NCBI GenBank assembly: GCA_947652115.1 | Contig: OX393569.1 | Span: 18,144,650-18,208,649, forward strand | Reading direction: 5' to 3' | Length of the DNA: 64,000 nt | Source of the DNA: Blastomussa wellsi | Lineage: Eukaryota > Cnidaria > Anthozoa > Scleractinia > Plerogyridae | Shown here: positions 23,001 through 32,945 of the stretch, in pieces | Layout of the letters: the number at the start of each line of letters is the position of its first letter | Numbering within the stretch: the first letter of the stretch is position 1 | The notes under the pieces: model-generated | Told to the model about the DNA's origin: nothing | Seen by the model: the letters and a program-made list of their open reading frames with translations, nothing else | The model's database searches: none | Translations under genes and position numbers: made by a program

Positions 23001-26000
23001 TAGGGGTAAAATGACTGGTTCTACTACATTTTCTTTCTAATCAGCAAACCGCTCTGAGTAATCAGCAAGTAACTTAGTCTTTGTATTAAAAGTACTGCCA
23101 GTATATCTATCATGCGTTGGCGGCTTGGACGCAGTTATGTACAGGTAATTTTGCAATCTACGTGGGTTGCATTAATTTGAAAACTAGCCACTTTTCGTTC
23201 AAATAAGACAACACTGTCAACTCTCTCTTATTTAATAGATACTCCTGTGAGACGGACGCCTCTGTAATGCCGTGGTGTTGATCCGTGCTGTGCGTGCCGT
23301 TTACCAGTCTTTTCACTGTATCTAAACGGTCCATAAGCCGCGCCGCGCACCTCTCTAAGACGGACAGCTTGTACCAGACTTGCTGTCATCTGTCTACTCT
23401 TAGAGAGAGTTAACTGTTCCCTGCTTTGGTTTAAGACACGTTTTGAAAATTTATTTCATTGCATTTTTTCAGGTCCTCCTACAATTTCCTCGTTCACAGT
23501 TTACGAGAACGCCTCAATTGGAAGTATCATCGGGGTTGTTAATTCGTCCGATATTGACACTGGACAGGAAATCACCTTTTCTTTGCTCACAAATGCTGGC
23601 GATAGATTTCGAATCGTTGGCCGCGAGCTGCGTCTCCATTCGAAACTAAACTTTGAAGAAAAGGCGAGCTTCCGTTTGACAGTCGAAGCTAAAGATGACG
23701 GCTCGCCGACAATGTCGAGTGTATCTGTCTTCAACATCACAGTTATAGACTGCAATGATCCCCCAACGAGGGTTATATTTGGTGGGGGCTCAATCCCCGA
23801 GTACTCGGAGCGCACGCTTGGAGGGACCCAAAACGGTTCCTTGATAGGTAACCTTGCCACAGTAGACGAAGATGTTGGTCAGTCACACATTTACTCCATC
23901 GTGGGAGTTAGTGAAGTATTCTCCATAAACAAATCGTCTCTAGAAGTCTCCTGGGCGGAGCGACTGAACTTCGAAACACGTGATCGTTGGACGGTGCAAG
24001 TGCGTTCCACCGATCCTGTTGGCAAGAGCGTAGCGTCGTCGGTCGAGGTTCGTCTGCTTGATGTGAATGAAAACCCAAGCGGTATTTTGTTGTCTGCCGA
24101 TTCCTTTCTTGAGAATGCGCCGCTGGATACCGTCGTTGGTTCTCTGAGCGCGCGGGATCCAGACCTCCACGATAATCACACGTTCACATTAGTTTCCAAT
24201 CCAAATGGCATCTTCTCGGTCGAAGGTAAAAATCTAAAAATTTCTGCCGACGTTGATTTCGAAACGACTACAAATCCTTTAACAATCGTTTTGAGAACGA
24301 CCGATCGAGCTGGACTTTCGTTTGACCAAACCTTAAACATCACAGTTCTCGACAAGAATGAATCACCCACAGATGTCGTCCTTCACCCCCGGAAACCCTG
24401 CGTGTCTGCATCTGGGATATGCGTGGAAGAGAATCGCCGTGTTGGATACCTCGTAGGAGATATAACAATGGCAGACCCCGATCTCGATGATTCCGGAGTC
24501 TGCGATGTCATGAACGATGATATCTTTAAAATCGAAAACGGTGCTGTACTTGTCAACGGAAACATTAACTTCGAGGCGCTGGACAGTTCTCGTTTGATCA
24601 GTGTTCAGGTCAGATGCAGTGATAAAGGAGGACTTAGTATCGAGAAAATCTTTAACATCAGCGTTTTGGACGCCAATGATGCTCCGAGCGCAGTATCCTT
24701 GTCGCATCAGATTGTCAGTTCTAATGCCTCTGTGGGGAGTCTTGTAGGGTCGTTTACGGTTGCAGATGAAGACCAGAATGATACGCATCTCTGTTATCTG
24801 CTGGATCCTGACAGCTTGTTCAGGGTTTCTCGACTTCAGCTGTTTGTTAAAAAGCCGCTAATTAATGCAACGTCTTCGCGCCAACCTATCCACGTGTTCT
24901 GTAGTGACGGCGAGGGCATTAGCTTCCCAAGAACCTTGTACATCGAAGTGAGAAGTAATCTTTTATCAAGTCAGGTGAACATCTCGTTAAATTCCACAGA
25001 CGTGAAGGAAAACGAGCCCGCAGGCAGCGTCGTAGGGCGTGTCACGGCCAAGACTTCTGACCCAAATGATACCTTGGTGTTTCAGCTGGACGACGATGCT
25101 AACGGAACTTTTACTTTGGTCAGCGGAAATGCTGTGAATGCCATAGACCTGGTGACTACGCGGCCGCTGGATTACGAGGAGGAGAATGAACACAATGTGG
25201 TGATCCGTGTGTATGGCAGTGAAGGGGCAACGAACTTTGAAGTGTTTCGCATCCAAGTAAGAAATTTGCTGTAACTTTGATTCTGACAAATATGCCTCCA
25301 TCCACAACAAAATAATAACCCAGTCGTCTCCAGAAATGGCAACCCAATAATTCCTTTCCCGTAAGTCAACTTTTGAACTTTGTACTTGCAGGTGATTGAC
25401 GTGTATGAGGCCCCTGAACACCTGGTACTTCATCATACTTACGTGGCTGAGAACCTTGCCGGTGCACTGGTGGGTGTGATCACTCTGAAGGACCCTCAGT
25501 TGAGCCCCCTCTCGATTGGGCTCCTGCATGACCCTGCGTCTGCTTTTGAGGTAAATGAGGCTCTATTCGAGTTTCTTTTTTTTTTTTCTTTTGTCAAAAC
25601 TAGGCCCAGAGCAAACGTAAATTGGTTGAAAATTAAAAAAGCCGTTTAGCCCCTTGCCTCGTAAGAACACAGACTCAAAGATATTGTAATGTTTTTAGTT
25701 CTTTTAGTCTTTGTTTGAGACATAGAATCTTGGTTAATTTAAATAAAAAGAAATGGAACCAAACCATGCCTCATTTAACCGTCACCCGGTTAGCTCAGTT
25801 GGGAGAGCGGGAGGTCGTGGGTTCGAATCCCGGCTGGACCAAAACAAAGGGTCTTAAAAATATCTAAGGAGAAAGTGTTGCCTTTGTTATGGCATCTGCA
25901 CATGGTTAGACTTGTTAGTCTTCTCGGATAAGGACGATAAGCCGTAGGTCCCATCTCACAAACCTTGTCCATATATAATTCTGTGGGACGTTAAAGAATC

Positions 26001-29000
26001 CACGCACTATTCGAAAAGAGAAGGAGACGTGGTCCCGGGTGCGGTGGTCTATCGTCATGCCTTTAAATCATAAGTTACCATGGGTTGGGAGGGTTCATTA
26101 ATGGTCTGATAGCAGCAGCCAGTGGTGCCCTTTGTATGCGGACGTCCCAGCCTACTGTATCTAATATTGTAAAAAGCACATGTAGTTTGTCCTCTCACTC
26201 ACGATATATTATATATCATACATCATTTCCCATCAATGAAATCGGGGTTGGGATGAAGGGTTGTTTTGTTGGAGAAGCTAACAGGTTTGACCTCTTTCTC
26301 AGCTTCTTCCAACAAGCGTCTCTTATGCTTGGAAGCTGATGACTCGCCGGCAGCTGGACTACGAAACTGCTAAAATTCACCAGATTACAGTGCAGGTTAA
26401 GGACACCAACAACTCTTTCGCTGTCAATCAAAGCTTCACTGTTCACGTCACGAATGTTAACGAGGCTCCCACTTCGATAGCACTCAGTAACCACGTGATT
26501 GCAGAAAATTCACCCCAGGGGACTGTAGTGGGGGTCATAAATGTTACAGACCCGGATGAAGCGTTCGTTCCGCAAAGCATCACTTGTGGATTGCGAAACG
26601 ATGCTGGTGGCAGGTTCAAGGTCAGCGGTCTGATGTTGACAGTATTGGATTCCCGGATGTTAAACTTTGAAGCCCCGGATGGTCCAGGTCATTTTGTAGA
26701 CATTGAATGCCAGGATCAAGATGGTGATGCAACTCAACAGCAGTTTGTTGTGGAACTAACAGACGTTGATGAGCCTGCGATCAGAATAGAATCGTCTTCA
26801 GGAAAATTCGAGGTTTTTTATTGTGTTACTTTTGCTCGCCGCAGCTGATTTCCGTTTCGTAAACGGTCGATGCCACTTTTAACGGTCGATGCCATAATTG
26901 GTAACCAAGCTTTTCGGAATGGACGATGCTATATCTGCTCTAGTTTAGGCCTGGACTAGGTCGAAGCTGGTTATAATTTGGTGACAAGACTATTACACAC
27001 TTACCAACTTACCACTTACCAATAATTGTTCAATTTCACACTGGTTTGCTTGCGGTCAGCTTTTATTTGTTGGCTAGGGCAATACTGTAAATAAAATAGA
27101 CTGAGAAAGTCATCTTTTAAAATGAAATTTTGTGGGGGACGTGGAGGATCAGCCTGGTAGTGTAGTGGTGAGATAGGGATGTTGGCCTTCCAGAGGTTCA
27201 GGGTTCGATTCTTGTCATTGACGAACAATTTTTCTTTCTTTTTTGTGGGGAAAAATCGATGATACCCCCCCCCCCCCAAAAAAAAAAAAAAAAAAATGGC
27301 ATCACCTGTTTACGAAACGGACAGAGTTGCCTGAGCATGCCTATATCACATGCTAGGGGCAGTTGTCTGAATTTAGTACTGACAGTTCACTTCATGTCTC
27401 ATGATCGTAACACTCAAGTACACGAAAGAGGTATCGAATCAATGTGACAGGGTCAGATTATTTGATGCAATCTTGATAACTTTTTCCTTTAGCGGTATTA
27501 TTTCAATTCCGACTTCTAGTTTAATCGGGGATTTCCCCGTCGTCTCTAATTCGTAGTAACGGATCACTACAGGAGTATTATATCTAGGGCTTACGGTTTA
27601 TTAGGTTTTGTCGCCATCACAAACCCACAAAGAAATATTAGTTCTCCTATCCTATAATTTTCTGTATTCTCAGTACCTATCAGGTTGACAATGTATTAAT
27701 ATTGTACTGAGGAATTCATCATTAATCACTGTTTCTCTTTTTTGGTCTAATAAGGTTGCTGAGAATTTGAATCCGGGATCACTGATCGCCATCCTGCACA
27801 CGGTAGATCAGGACAGATGGCAAAACCATACCTACAGCGTAACACCCGACGCGCTGTTCAGAATTGAAGGCGACCGACTGGAAACTCGTGTGAGGTTTAA
27901 CTACGAGGAACATAACAGCTACGTTGTGAATATTACCACTACTGATAGCGGTAACCAAAGTTTGACACAGGGGGTGGTGGTTAGTGTACTTGATGTCAAT
28001 GACGCGCCAACAGGAATAGTGTTGCCACAAGGGACGGCCATTCCTGAAAATACGAAGGTATGTTTTTGGTCTTTTTGCGTTTGCCGCAGTGGCGGCCCCC
28101 CTTCACTAGCCGGACTTTTTGTTTCTTACTTCTCTTTTGACGACGAAATTCTCGCATCTACAGTATCACTTATCATCACTCAACTGAGTCAAAGTTTGGA
28201 CCCCTCTATAAAAAATTCCTGGATCCGCCCCTGTGTCGCCAGGGCACTTGTCCGTTTCGTAAACGGTTGATGCCATTTTAGCGAAACTTGGAACCTTTTC
28301 AACCATCATCGAATTTTTGTACACATAAACACACAAAATGGAATGAAAGGAAACTAGGCCATTTCCGAGTTCCCTTTTACATCTGTCTCAAAACGAGTCC
28401 ACTCATATGAAAATGAGTTTGCTTTGCATGAAAATGAACATGCAGGGAAAACACATTTTCGCACTTAGACTCGTTTTGACGCTGAGGCAAAAAAGAACTC
28501 AGAAATGGCCTATTGCACGTCACCACCCAGTATCGAACCCGGAACCTCAGGCTAATCAATAAGTTGAAGCTAACTGTAAGAAAACTGGAGTGAAAGCGAA
28601 CAGTTAAGCATTTGGTGAGCGCGCGTGGTGAATGCGTATAACGAAATCACTTACAACCATTGTTCTCGCCTAGTCCAGCCCTAGACTAGAGGAGATATGG
28701 CATTTCGAAAAGTTTGGTTACTAATCATGGCATTAACGACCGTTTACGAAAGGAAAAACAGCGTCACCAGGGGTTTTGGTTTATTCAAAACTGGACTGTC
28801 GGCTTTTTACGTTCACAATTCCCATTCTCTTTTATAGCCTAGTTATTAGGGCGCCGGACTTGTAATCCGGTGGTCCCGGGTTCGAGTCCTCCTCCCTGCC
28901 ACTAAAACGGATTTGTCTTCGGTGGTCCCGCATTTAACTCCTCCACGCTTTGTAAATAGCCAACTGGTCTGCCTCCTGCCAGTTGGGATTTATAACAACT

Positions 29001-32000
29001 TTCTGTTTCATTTACAATATTTGTGTACTTGTTTACCGTGCCGCAATTAGGGAAGCAGTGTTAATTACATTTATTTTACATAACTGATAGTATGTATCTA
29101 TTCTCAGGTTGGTTCACTGATCGGAGAAATGACGTCACTTGACGAGGACAGCGGTCAGACGCACACTTACGTCATCCAAGCCCAGACCCCTAGCGGCGTT
29201 GTCTCTCTTGGAGACGTGAACAAGCTGTACGTAGCGGACAGCGCTGCACTCAACTACGAGCTACACCGTAATGTAAACATCACTGTAACGACTACAGATA
29301 ATGGTGCGCATTGGCGACTCTCTAAGGTTGTGACTTTGTCAGTTCCTATTCTTGATGTGAATGAGCCGCCGTACGGTATTCAGCTGGCTTCAGATAGCAT
29401 AAGAGAGAATTCACCAATCGAGGCTGTTGTGGGACTCGTTACAGTACAAGACCCCGATACCTTCCCCCAATGGTTTCACTGTCTTCTTCGAAATGACGCT
29501 GCAGGGAGATTTGGAGTCAAGATAAATGCTTCTAGAATTGAGTTGTTTTTAACTGGTAACGGACTTCCAGTGAATTACGAGAAACACAAATCGCATAACA
29601 TCACGCTTTTTTGCAGCGACAACGGCGGCTTGTCGTACGAAAAATATTTTGTTATTCGAGTTCTAGACGCGAATGATCCTCCTTCTAATGTGATCTTTAC
29701 GGATTCGCCAGGCGATACAATCCTGAGCCCGAATCCACCGAGTAACACCTCAGACATTAAACTGGTGACCCAGGCTATCGTTACCGTGAACGAAACAGCC
29801 GATGTCGGAGTCACTATTGTAGCATATGTGCGAGTTATTGACGAGGACAACGCCAACAATCCCTTGCGGCCGCAGACGCACGTGTGTGAACTCGTAAGCG
29901 AGGCCGAAGCTAAGCTTCTTGTCACGGTCGATGTGCACGCGCCTTCGAACCCGCGGAAAAAACGTTCAAGCGATCTGGACTCCGTGCCGACAGAGTTCAT
30001 GATTCAACCTGGCACAAACTCTATATTAGTCCGCGAGCAGCTTGATTACGTAACAACGACCAACTACACGCTGTATGTGAAATGCACCGATGATGGCGTC
30101 CCCAAAATGTCCACTGTTAGACCATTGCTTGTTTTTGTCCTGGACGTGTCCGAAGCTCCAACTGATGTTATGTTCTCTTCGCTGTCTATCGCAGAAAACG
30201 CCAGTAATGGAGAAATCGTTTGTCACTTCACAGTCATCGATGCCGACTCCACGCGAACGGGTTACTCTTTTGAATTAACGTCACGCGGTGTGCCATTTCG
30301 TCTGATCGGAAATCACATTCTCGTGTCGCGAGTTCCGCTCGATCACGAATCTACGCCGCTAATCACGGTGCAACTGACAGTGCGCGAGGTGTTCACTGAT
30401 TTAAAACTCGTCAAGACGTTTGATGTCGCCGTCACCGATGTTAACGAGCCGCCCAGCGGTGTCACGCTTGATGGGAAGACTAAAGTGGAGGTTTTGGAAA
30501 GTTCGCCAATTGGATACGTCCTTGGGAAATTTGTTGTGGAAGATCAGGATGTGTACGATACGTCATTCTCCATTACAATCGAAGGAGAACAAAACGAAAT
30601 TATCGCGGACTTTGCGGTCAGCAGTCAAAACCTTGTGGTGGAAAGCCAGTTGAATGCTTGGTCACGTGATCGTTACCTTATCAAAGTGACTGCAACTGAT
30701 CGCGGAGGACTGAGTACCAGTAATATTTTCACTATCACCGTTGCAGAAGTAGATGTGTGCTCGATGAATAAGAGTTACTGCAGTCCATACGCCATCTGCT
30801 CTCGAGCGGGCCCGGGACGGGCCTCGTGTGCGTGCAAACTCGGTTTTGCTGGTGACGGGTTTCTGTGTAGTGACATCAACTACTGTGACACAGACCCATG
30901 CCATCCCGGTAACACAGTCGGTGGATGTCAGGATGGTTTCGGCGGCTGGCAGAATTATTCCTGCAACTGTAGACCAGGATGGTCGCCTCCTGACTGCGAT
31001 GTGGAAATAAACGAGTGCCGACCCAATCCGTGTAACGCGAGCGGGACAGATAATTGTGAGGACCTTATCAACGATTTCAAGTGCAACTGTAAACGAGGCT
31101 TCAGCGGGAGGCTTTGTGATATCAACATTGATGACTGCAAATCGACCAGCTGTCTTAACGGAGGCACATGCGTAGACAAGGTTAACGGATTTATTTGCCT
31201 GTGTAAAAATCCGTATATCGGAGTGAATTGCGACACGGACGATACAATCTGTCGGGAAAATCCGACGATCTGCCCTCGTAACGGTACGTGCATTTCGTAT
31301 GCCGAGGATCCAACGAAGTTCTCGTGTAGGTGCGAGGAACCATGGGGCGGTAACTGCTCTGGCTGTGCACCAGGCTATGGCGGACACAACTGCACGCCGT
31401 GCAGTTCTCCGCGGACTGGGGAAAATTGTGAACTGGATTGGAGAAATTGTAAACCAGACCCCTGCCTTCAAGGAGGAACGTGCTATCCCTTAAGAGGTGA
31501 AGATTTTTCATGTGTATGTCCGCCAAATTACTTTGGAAAGATTTGCGATAAAACTGTTGGTGTGAATGAAGATGGCAGCAGAAGTGGAAAGCGAACGGGA
31601 CTGAGTCCCGCGGGACTGTACTCTCTGATCGGTTGTATTGCATTGCTGTGTGTTATCATTATTGTCATAATCATAGTCTGGAGGAGAAGAAAACGAAGAA
31701 AATACAGATCGAAAAATGCGCGAATAGAATACTACAGCAAACGGCAGAAATCCGAGGTTAGCTCACCATTCAGAGAAATGATGCAGCGAAACGAGTTCAA
31801 CTTTGAAAACCCCGCTTTTATCGCTGAACCCGAAGGCGATGGTGATATCAAACCTGATGACGATGTTCCAAGGCTTGACAGAGCACCCACAGTAACCGAA
31901 ATAACGATTTCAGGCGATACGGTAGCAATTGCGCGAGATAATCCAATGTACGAGCCGGTCGAGGAGGTCCTGAGGAAACACTCGGCAGTTGTGCGCAATC

Positions 32001-32095
32001 CTATCTTTGTGGATGACTCTACAGAGGAAAATACTAGCAGCGGAAACTCGCGGCTCTGGCGACGACCCGACCAACATAGTTTCTCAAAATGCTAA
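14027..32095 (+). CDS. Mosaic LDLR-B/EGF/sushi/cadherin transmembrane receptor
   Basis: Coding exons: 14027-14087, 15861-16700, 17557-17679, 18621-18743, 19555-19716, 20959-21361, 21757-22193, 23473-25256, 25392-25550, 26303-26812, 27755-28057, 29108-32095. All junctions are GT-AG and in frame; total 7893 nt, 2630 residues. The first junction completes a hydrophobic signal peptide (about 1-32). Then: a YWTD/LDLR class B propeller (about 35-298; YWSD, FWTD, YWTD, YWAD, YWSD seen), six EGF modules with D-x-N/D-E-C calcium-binding starts (about 300-546), one sushi domain split by an intron (about 547-605), about fifteen cadherin repeats with DxNExP and DxD motifs (about 612-2190), about six EGF modules, a membrane helix (about 2472-2494), a stop-transfer WRRRKRRK, and a 135-residue tail with NPAF (2536), NPMY (2580) and NPIF (2599). 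Role: probable surface adhesion/endocytic receptor (inference). No named family with this order is known to me. Exon ends rest on my reading; the donor of exon 10 (gttttt) is weak. Confidence 0.85.
14341..14697. repeat. Inverted-repeat element in receptor intron 1
   Basis: The left end gccatcccaataaagtgttt followed by cgtttcccatcgccc is repeated inverted at 14663-14697 (gggcgatgggaaacg then ttttattgggatggc). Arms are about 35 bases. The interior is non-coding. It lies between the signal-peptide exon and the propeller exon. Confidence 0.6.
15172..15244 (-). repeat. tRNA-derived SINE head
   Basis: Read on the minus strand it begins agcttcatagctcagttggt and ends with a clear T arm (acgggttcaaatcccgt) closing an acceptor-like stem (gcttca/tgaagc). 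The D arm is also good. The anticodon region cannot form a normal five-pair stem with a T at position 33, so I do not call a functional tRNA. The adjacent tail (gcttcttctttccaattgct on the minus strand) looks like SINE body. Located in receptor intron 1. Confidence 0.55.
15460..15750. mobile_element. Palindromic MITE family, copy 1
   Basis: The copy starts near tataataaccaaatcaatgc and includes an internal hairpin whose arms are agcaatagaccacaagtttc (near 15567) and its inverse gaaacttgtggtctattgct (near 15730). The same structure, including the junction between the two parts, occurs in opposite orientation at 41397-41690 in a TUFM intron, so the two parts belong to one family. No coding capacity. 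Confidence 0.7.
17862..18137. mobile_element. Hairpin MITE in receptor intron 3
   Basis: Long inverted arms of about 90 bases: ggtggaccacccgatgtttg at 17862 and its near-inverse aaacatcgggtggtcagcc ending at 18137. Inside, gatgaacatgaataact pairs with its inverse near 18060. The loop of about 90 bases is not coding. Confidence 0.65.
19343..19378. repeat. GT/G-rich simple repeat
   Basis: A run of gtgtgtgtgt followed by a G run with a short interruption. Simple sequence in receptor intron 4. Confidence 0.8.
19880..20112 (-). repeat. tRNA-derived SINE (family shared with 53612-53886)
   Basis: On the minus strand the head reads tgaggcgcagcggcctaatg, with a T-arm-like cggtttgagcc, followed by a body ending in the shared tail around 19935 (gcaactaggagtattta on the plus strand). 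The same head and tail occur at 53612-53886, and tail pieces at 22553-22595 and 40605-40680. It is non-coding and lies in receptor intron 5. Confidence 0.65.
22215..22595 (+). repeat. Degenerate SINE of the same family, interrupted
   Basis: The body motif cttgggcaagacactttact at about 22301 and the tail motif cctagtcgcttcatg at about 22579 both match the intact copy at 53612-53886 read on the minus strand. About 170 unrelated bases lie between them here, suggesting a later insertion. The tRNA-like head is heavily mutated. Receptor intron 7. Confidence 0.5.
22596..22750. repeat. Repeat shared with 28088-28240 (inverted)
   Basis: The block gatccaggcg..agagggggtccaaactttga..ctcagttgagt matches the inverse complement of 28140-28240 (actcaactgagtcaaagttt, ggacccctct, ctggatccgcc). 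The other end is C/G-rich in both (ggaccccc / ggcccccc). No coding signal. Confidence 0.5.
25782..26035 (+). repeat. tRNA-derived SINE lacking the anticodon arm
   Basis: The head has an acceptor-D-arm part (ggttagctcagttgggagag) directly followed by a T arm (gtgggttcgaatcccg) with the anticodon arm missing, about 59 bases in all. It is followed by a body ending near ggacgttaaagaatccacgc. A head of this form is a SINE rather than a working tRNA. Located in receptor intron 9. Confidence 0.6.
26851..27321. mobile_element. TIR element, copy in receptor intron 10
   Basis: The left end tccgtttcgtaaacgg followed by tcgatgccac is mirrored at the right end by ggcatcacctgtttacgaaa followed by cgga. 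A sister element with the same ends and an inverted version of the internal block ctagtttaggcctggactag is at 28251-28752. The interior also carries a tRNA-like insert (27145-27219) and a C/A homopolymer run near 27265. Confidence 0.55.
27145..27219 (+). repeat. tRNA-like SINE fragment
   Basis: Contains a D-arm-like ggtagtgtagtggtgaga and a T arm (caggggttcgatt-like, written ttcagggttcgattctt), but acceptor and anticodon stems do not close well. It is probably a decayed tRNA-derived SINE inside the surrounding TIR element. Confidence 0.4.
28088..28240. repeat. Repeat shared with 22596-22750 (inverted)
   Basis: Inverse-orientation partner of the repeat in receptor intron 7; shared blocks are actcaactgagtcaaagttt and ggatccgcccctg. 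It lies between exon 11 and the TIR element at 28251. The reading frame of exon 11 runs into it, but the splice donor at 28058 excludes it from the protein. Confidence 0.5.
28251..28752. mobile_element. TIR element, copy in receptor intron 11
   Basis: Starts tccgtttcgtaaacggttga and ends cgaccgtttacgaaagga, the same termini as the element at 26851-27321. The internal block cctagtccagccctagacta is the inverse of its counterpart there. No transposase is visible. Confidence 0.55.
28836..29010 (+). repeat. tRNA-Thr-like SINE
   Basis: The head folds as a tRNA with an anticodon stem ccgga/tccgg around the loop cttgtaa, giving anticodon TGT (Thr), and a good T arm (ccgggttcgagtcctcc). The body includes aatagccaactggtctgcct and ctgccagttgggatt, which match a second copy on the minus strand at 42700-42897. 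Just upstream of the last receptor exon. Confidence 0.6.
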
Positions 32096-32190
32096 GTCGA
32101 GATTCGATTTCACACATTTTGTGTACGCAATTGAACATCCATAACAAACGCAAGAATTTCAACGAGTTACTGTAAACTAATAGGATGTCT

Positions 32191-32333
32191 ATAGATCGGT
32201 TTCACTTGACGTCACGGCGGCCATGCTGGTGGACCAGAACTAAACTCTATTTTTATGCAAATTTTGCGCACCTATTTTTTACTGTTTAGTCCACCAATAT
32301 GGCCACCTTATCACGTGGCTGAAAACCATCTAT
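32191..32333. mobile_element. MITE in the receptor 3' UTR
   Basis: Ends are inverted: atagatcggtttcac..tgacgtcacgg and gccaccttatcacgtggctg..aaaccatctat, with inner ggccatgctggtgga and its inverse. It lies between the receptor stop codon and the candidate poly(A) signal, so it is probably in the 3' UTR. A related copy is at 1-172. Confidence 0.6.
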
Positions 32334-32635
32334 TGTTGCTGTGCAACGATATTAAATCATTGTAAATAATAGAAAAAAAGCAGTATGTTTATACATGCAT
32401 TCGTTCATTTTGTAGATAAACATTCTCAATATTGTTTTTACTCCGGCCATTATATAAAAAGTATTTCTTAGGCAGAACAGTTATGCACATGGAGGGAAAA
32501 TTGATTGATTATTGATTGTAGGTTTCTTGCGATAATTTAATATTTTATGGCAAAATGTTTTTATTTATTTTTTACAGTTTTGGTAACCTCATAGAACTAA
32601 TCAATTTACTTCTAAAGCATTGCGAGACTTTCCTC

Positions 32636-32641
32636 AATAAA
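32636..32641 (+). other. Candidate poly(A) signal of the receptor gene
   Basis: AATAAA about 540 bases after the receptor stop codon, followed by a T-rich stretch, as expected for a 3' end. This would give a 3' UTR that includes the MITE at 32191-32333. Confidence 0.5.
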
Positions 32642-32749
32642 GACTGTCTAATATTTTTCGTTTTATTACTATTTTTGCATGGCTCTGAATCCCAGGGGCG
32701 GAGGTACTCGCATTATACATGACGGGGAGGTCCTACGGAGCTTCATATT

Positions 32750-32945
32750 GCAAACCCCAAAAAATACACGGGCCTGAAATTTTAGACCCCAAACAATACC
32801 CGACAAATTTCCTACCCCAAAAAATACAAATTTCGCCCGAGATGTCACCCAAAAAATTTTAAGACCTAAAAAATACGTGACAGATCTCTTGACCCAAAAA
32901 AATCCGAGCGTGTAAATTTTAAACCCAAAAAATACGTCGGAAATC
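32750..32945. repeat. Imperfect tandem repeat, unit about 30 bases
   Basis: The core cccaaaaaatac recurs six or seven times, alternating with gaaattttagac-like spacers, at irregular spacing near 30 bases. It is a decayed minisatellite between the receptor and the BTB gene. The rest of 32950-34676 shows no gene I can support. Confidence 0.6.

Noticed and set aside
25551..25649. Receptor exon 9 extended to the in-frame stop
   Set aside because: The donor gtaaat at 25551 joins in phase 0 to 26303 and restores a cadherin repeat, whereas the extension is low-complexity Phe-rich intron sequence.
30662..31471. 269-residue ORF on the minus strand
   Set aside because: It is exactly antisense to the EGF part of the receptor's last exon, where cysteine- and glycine-rich codons keep the reverse frame open. 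No domain or start context supports it.
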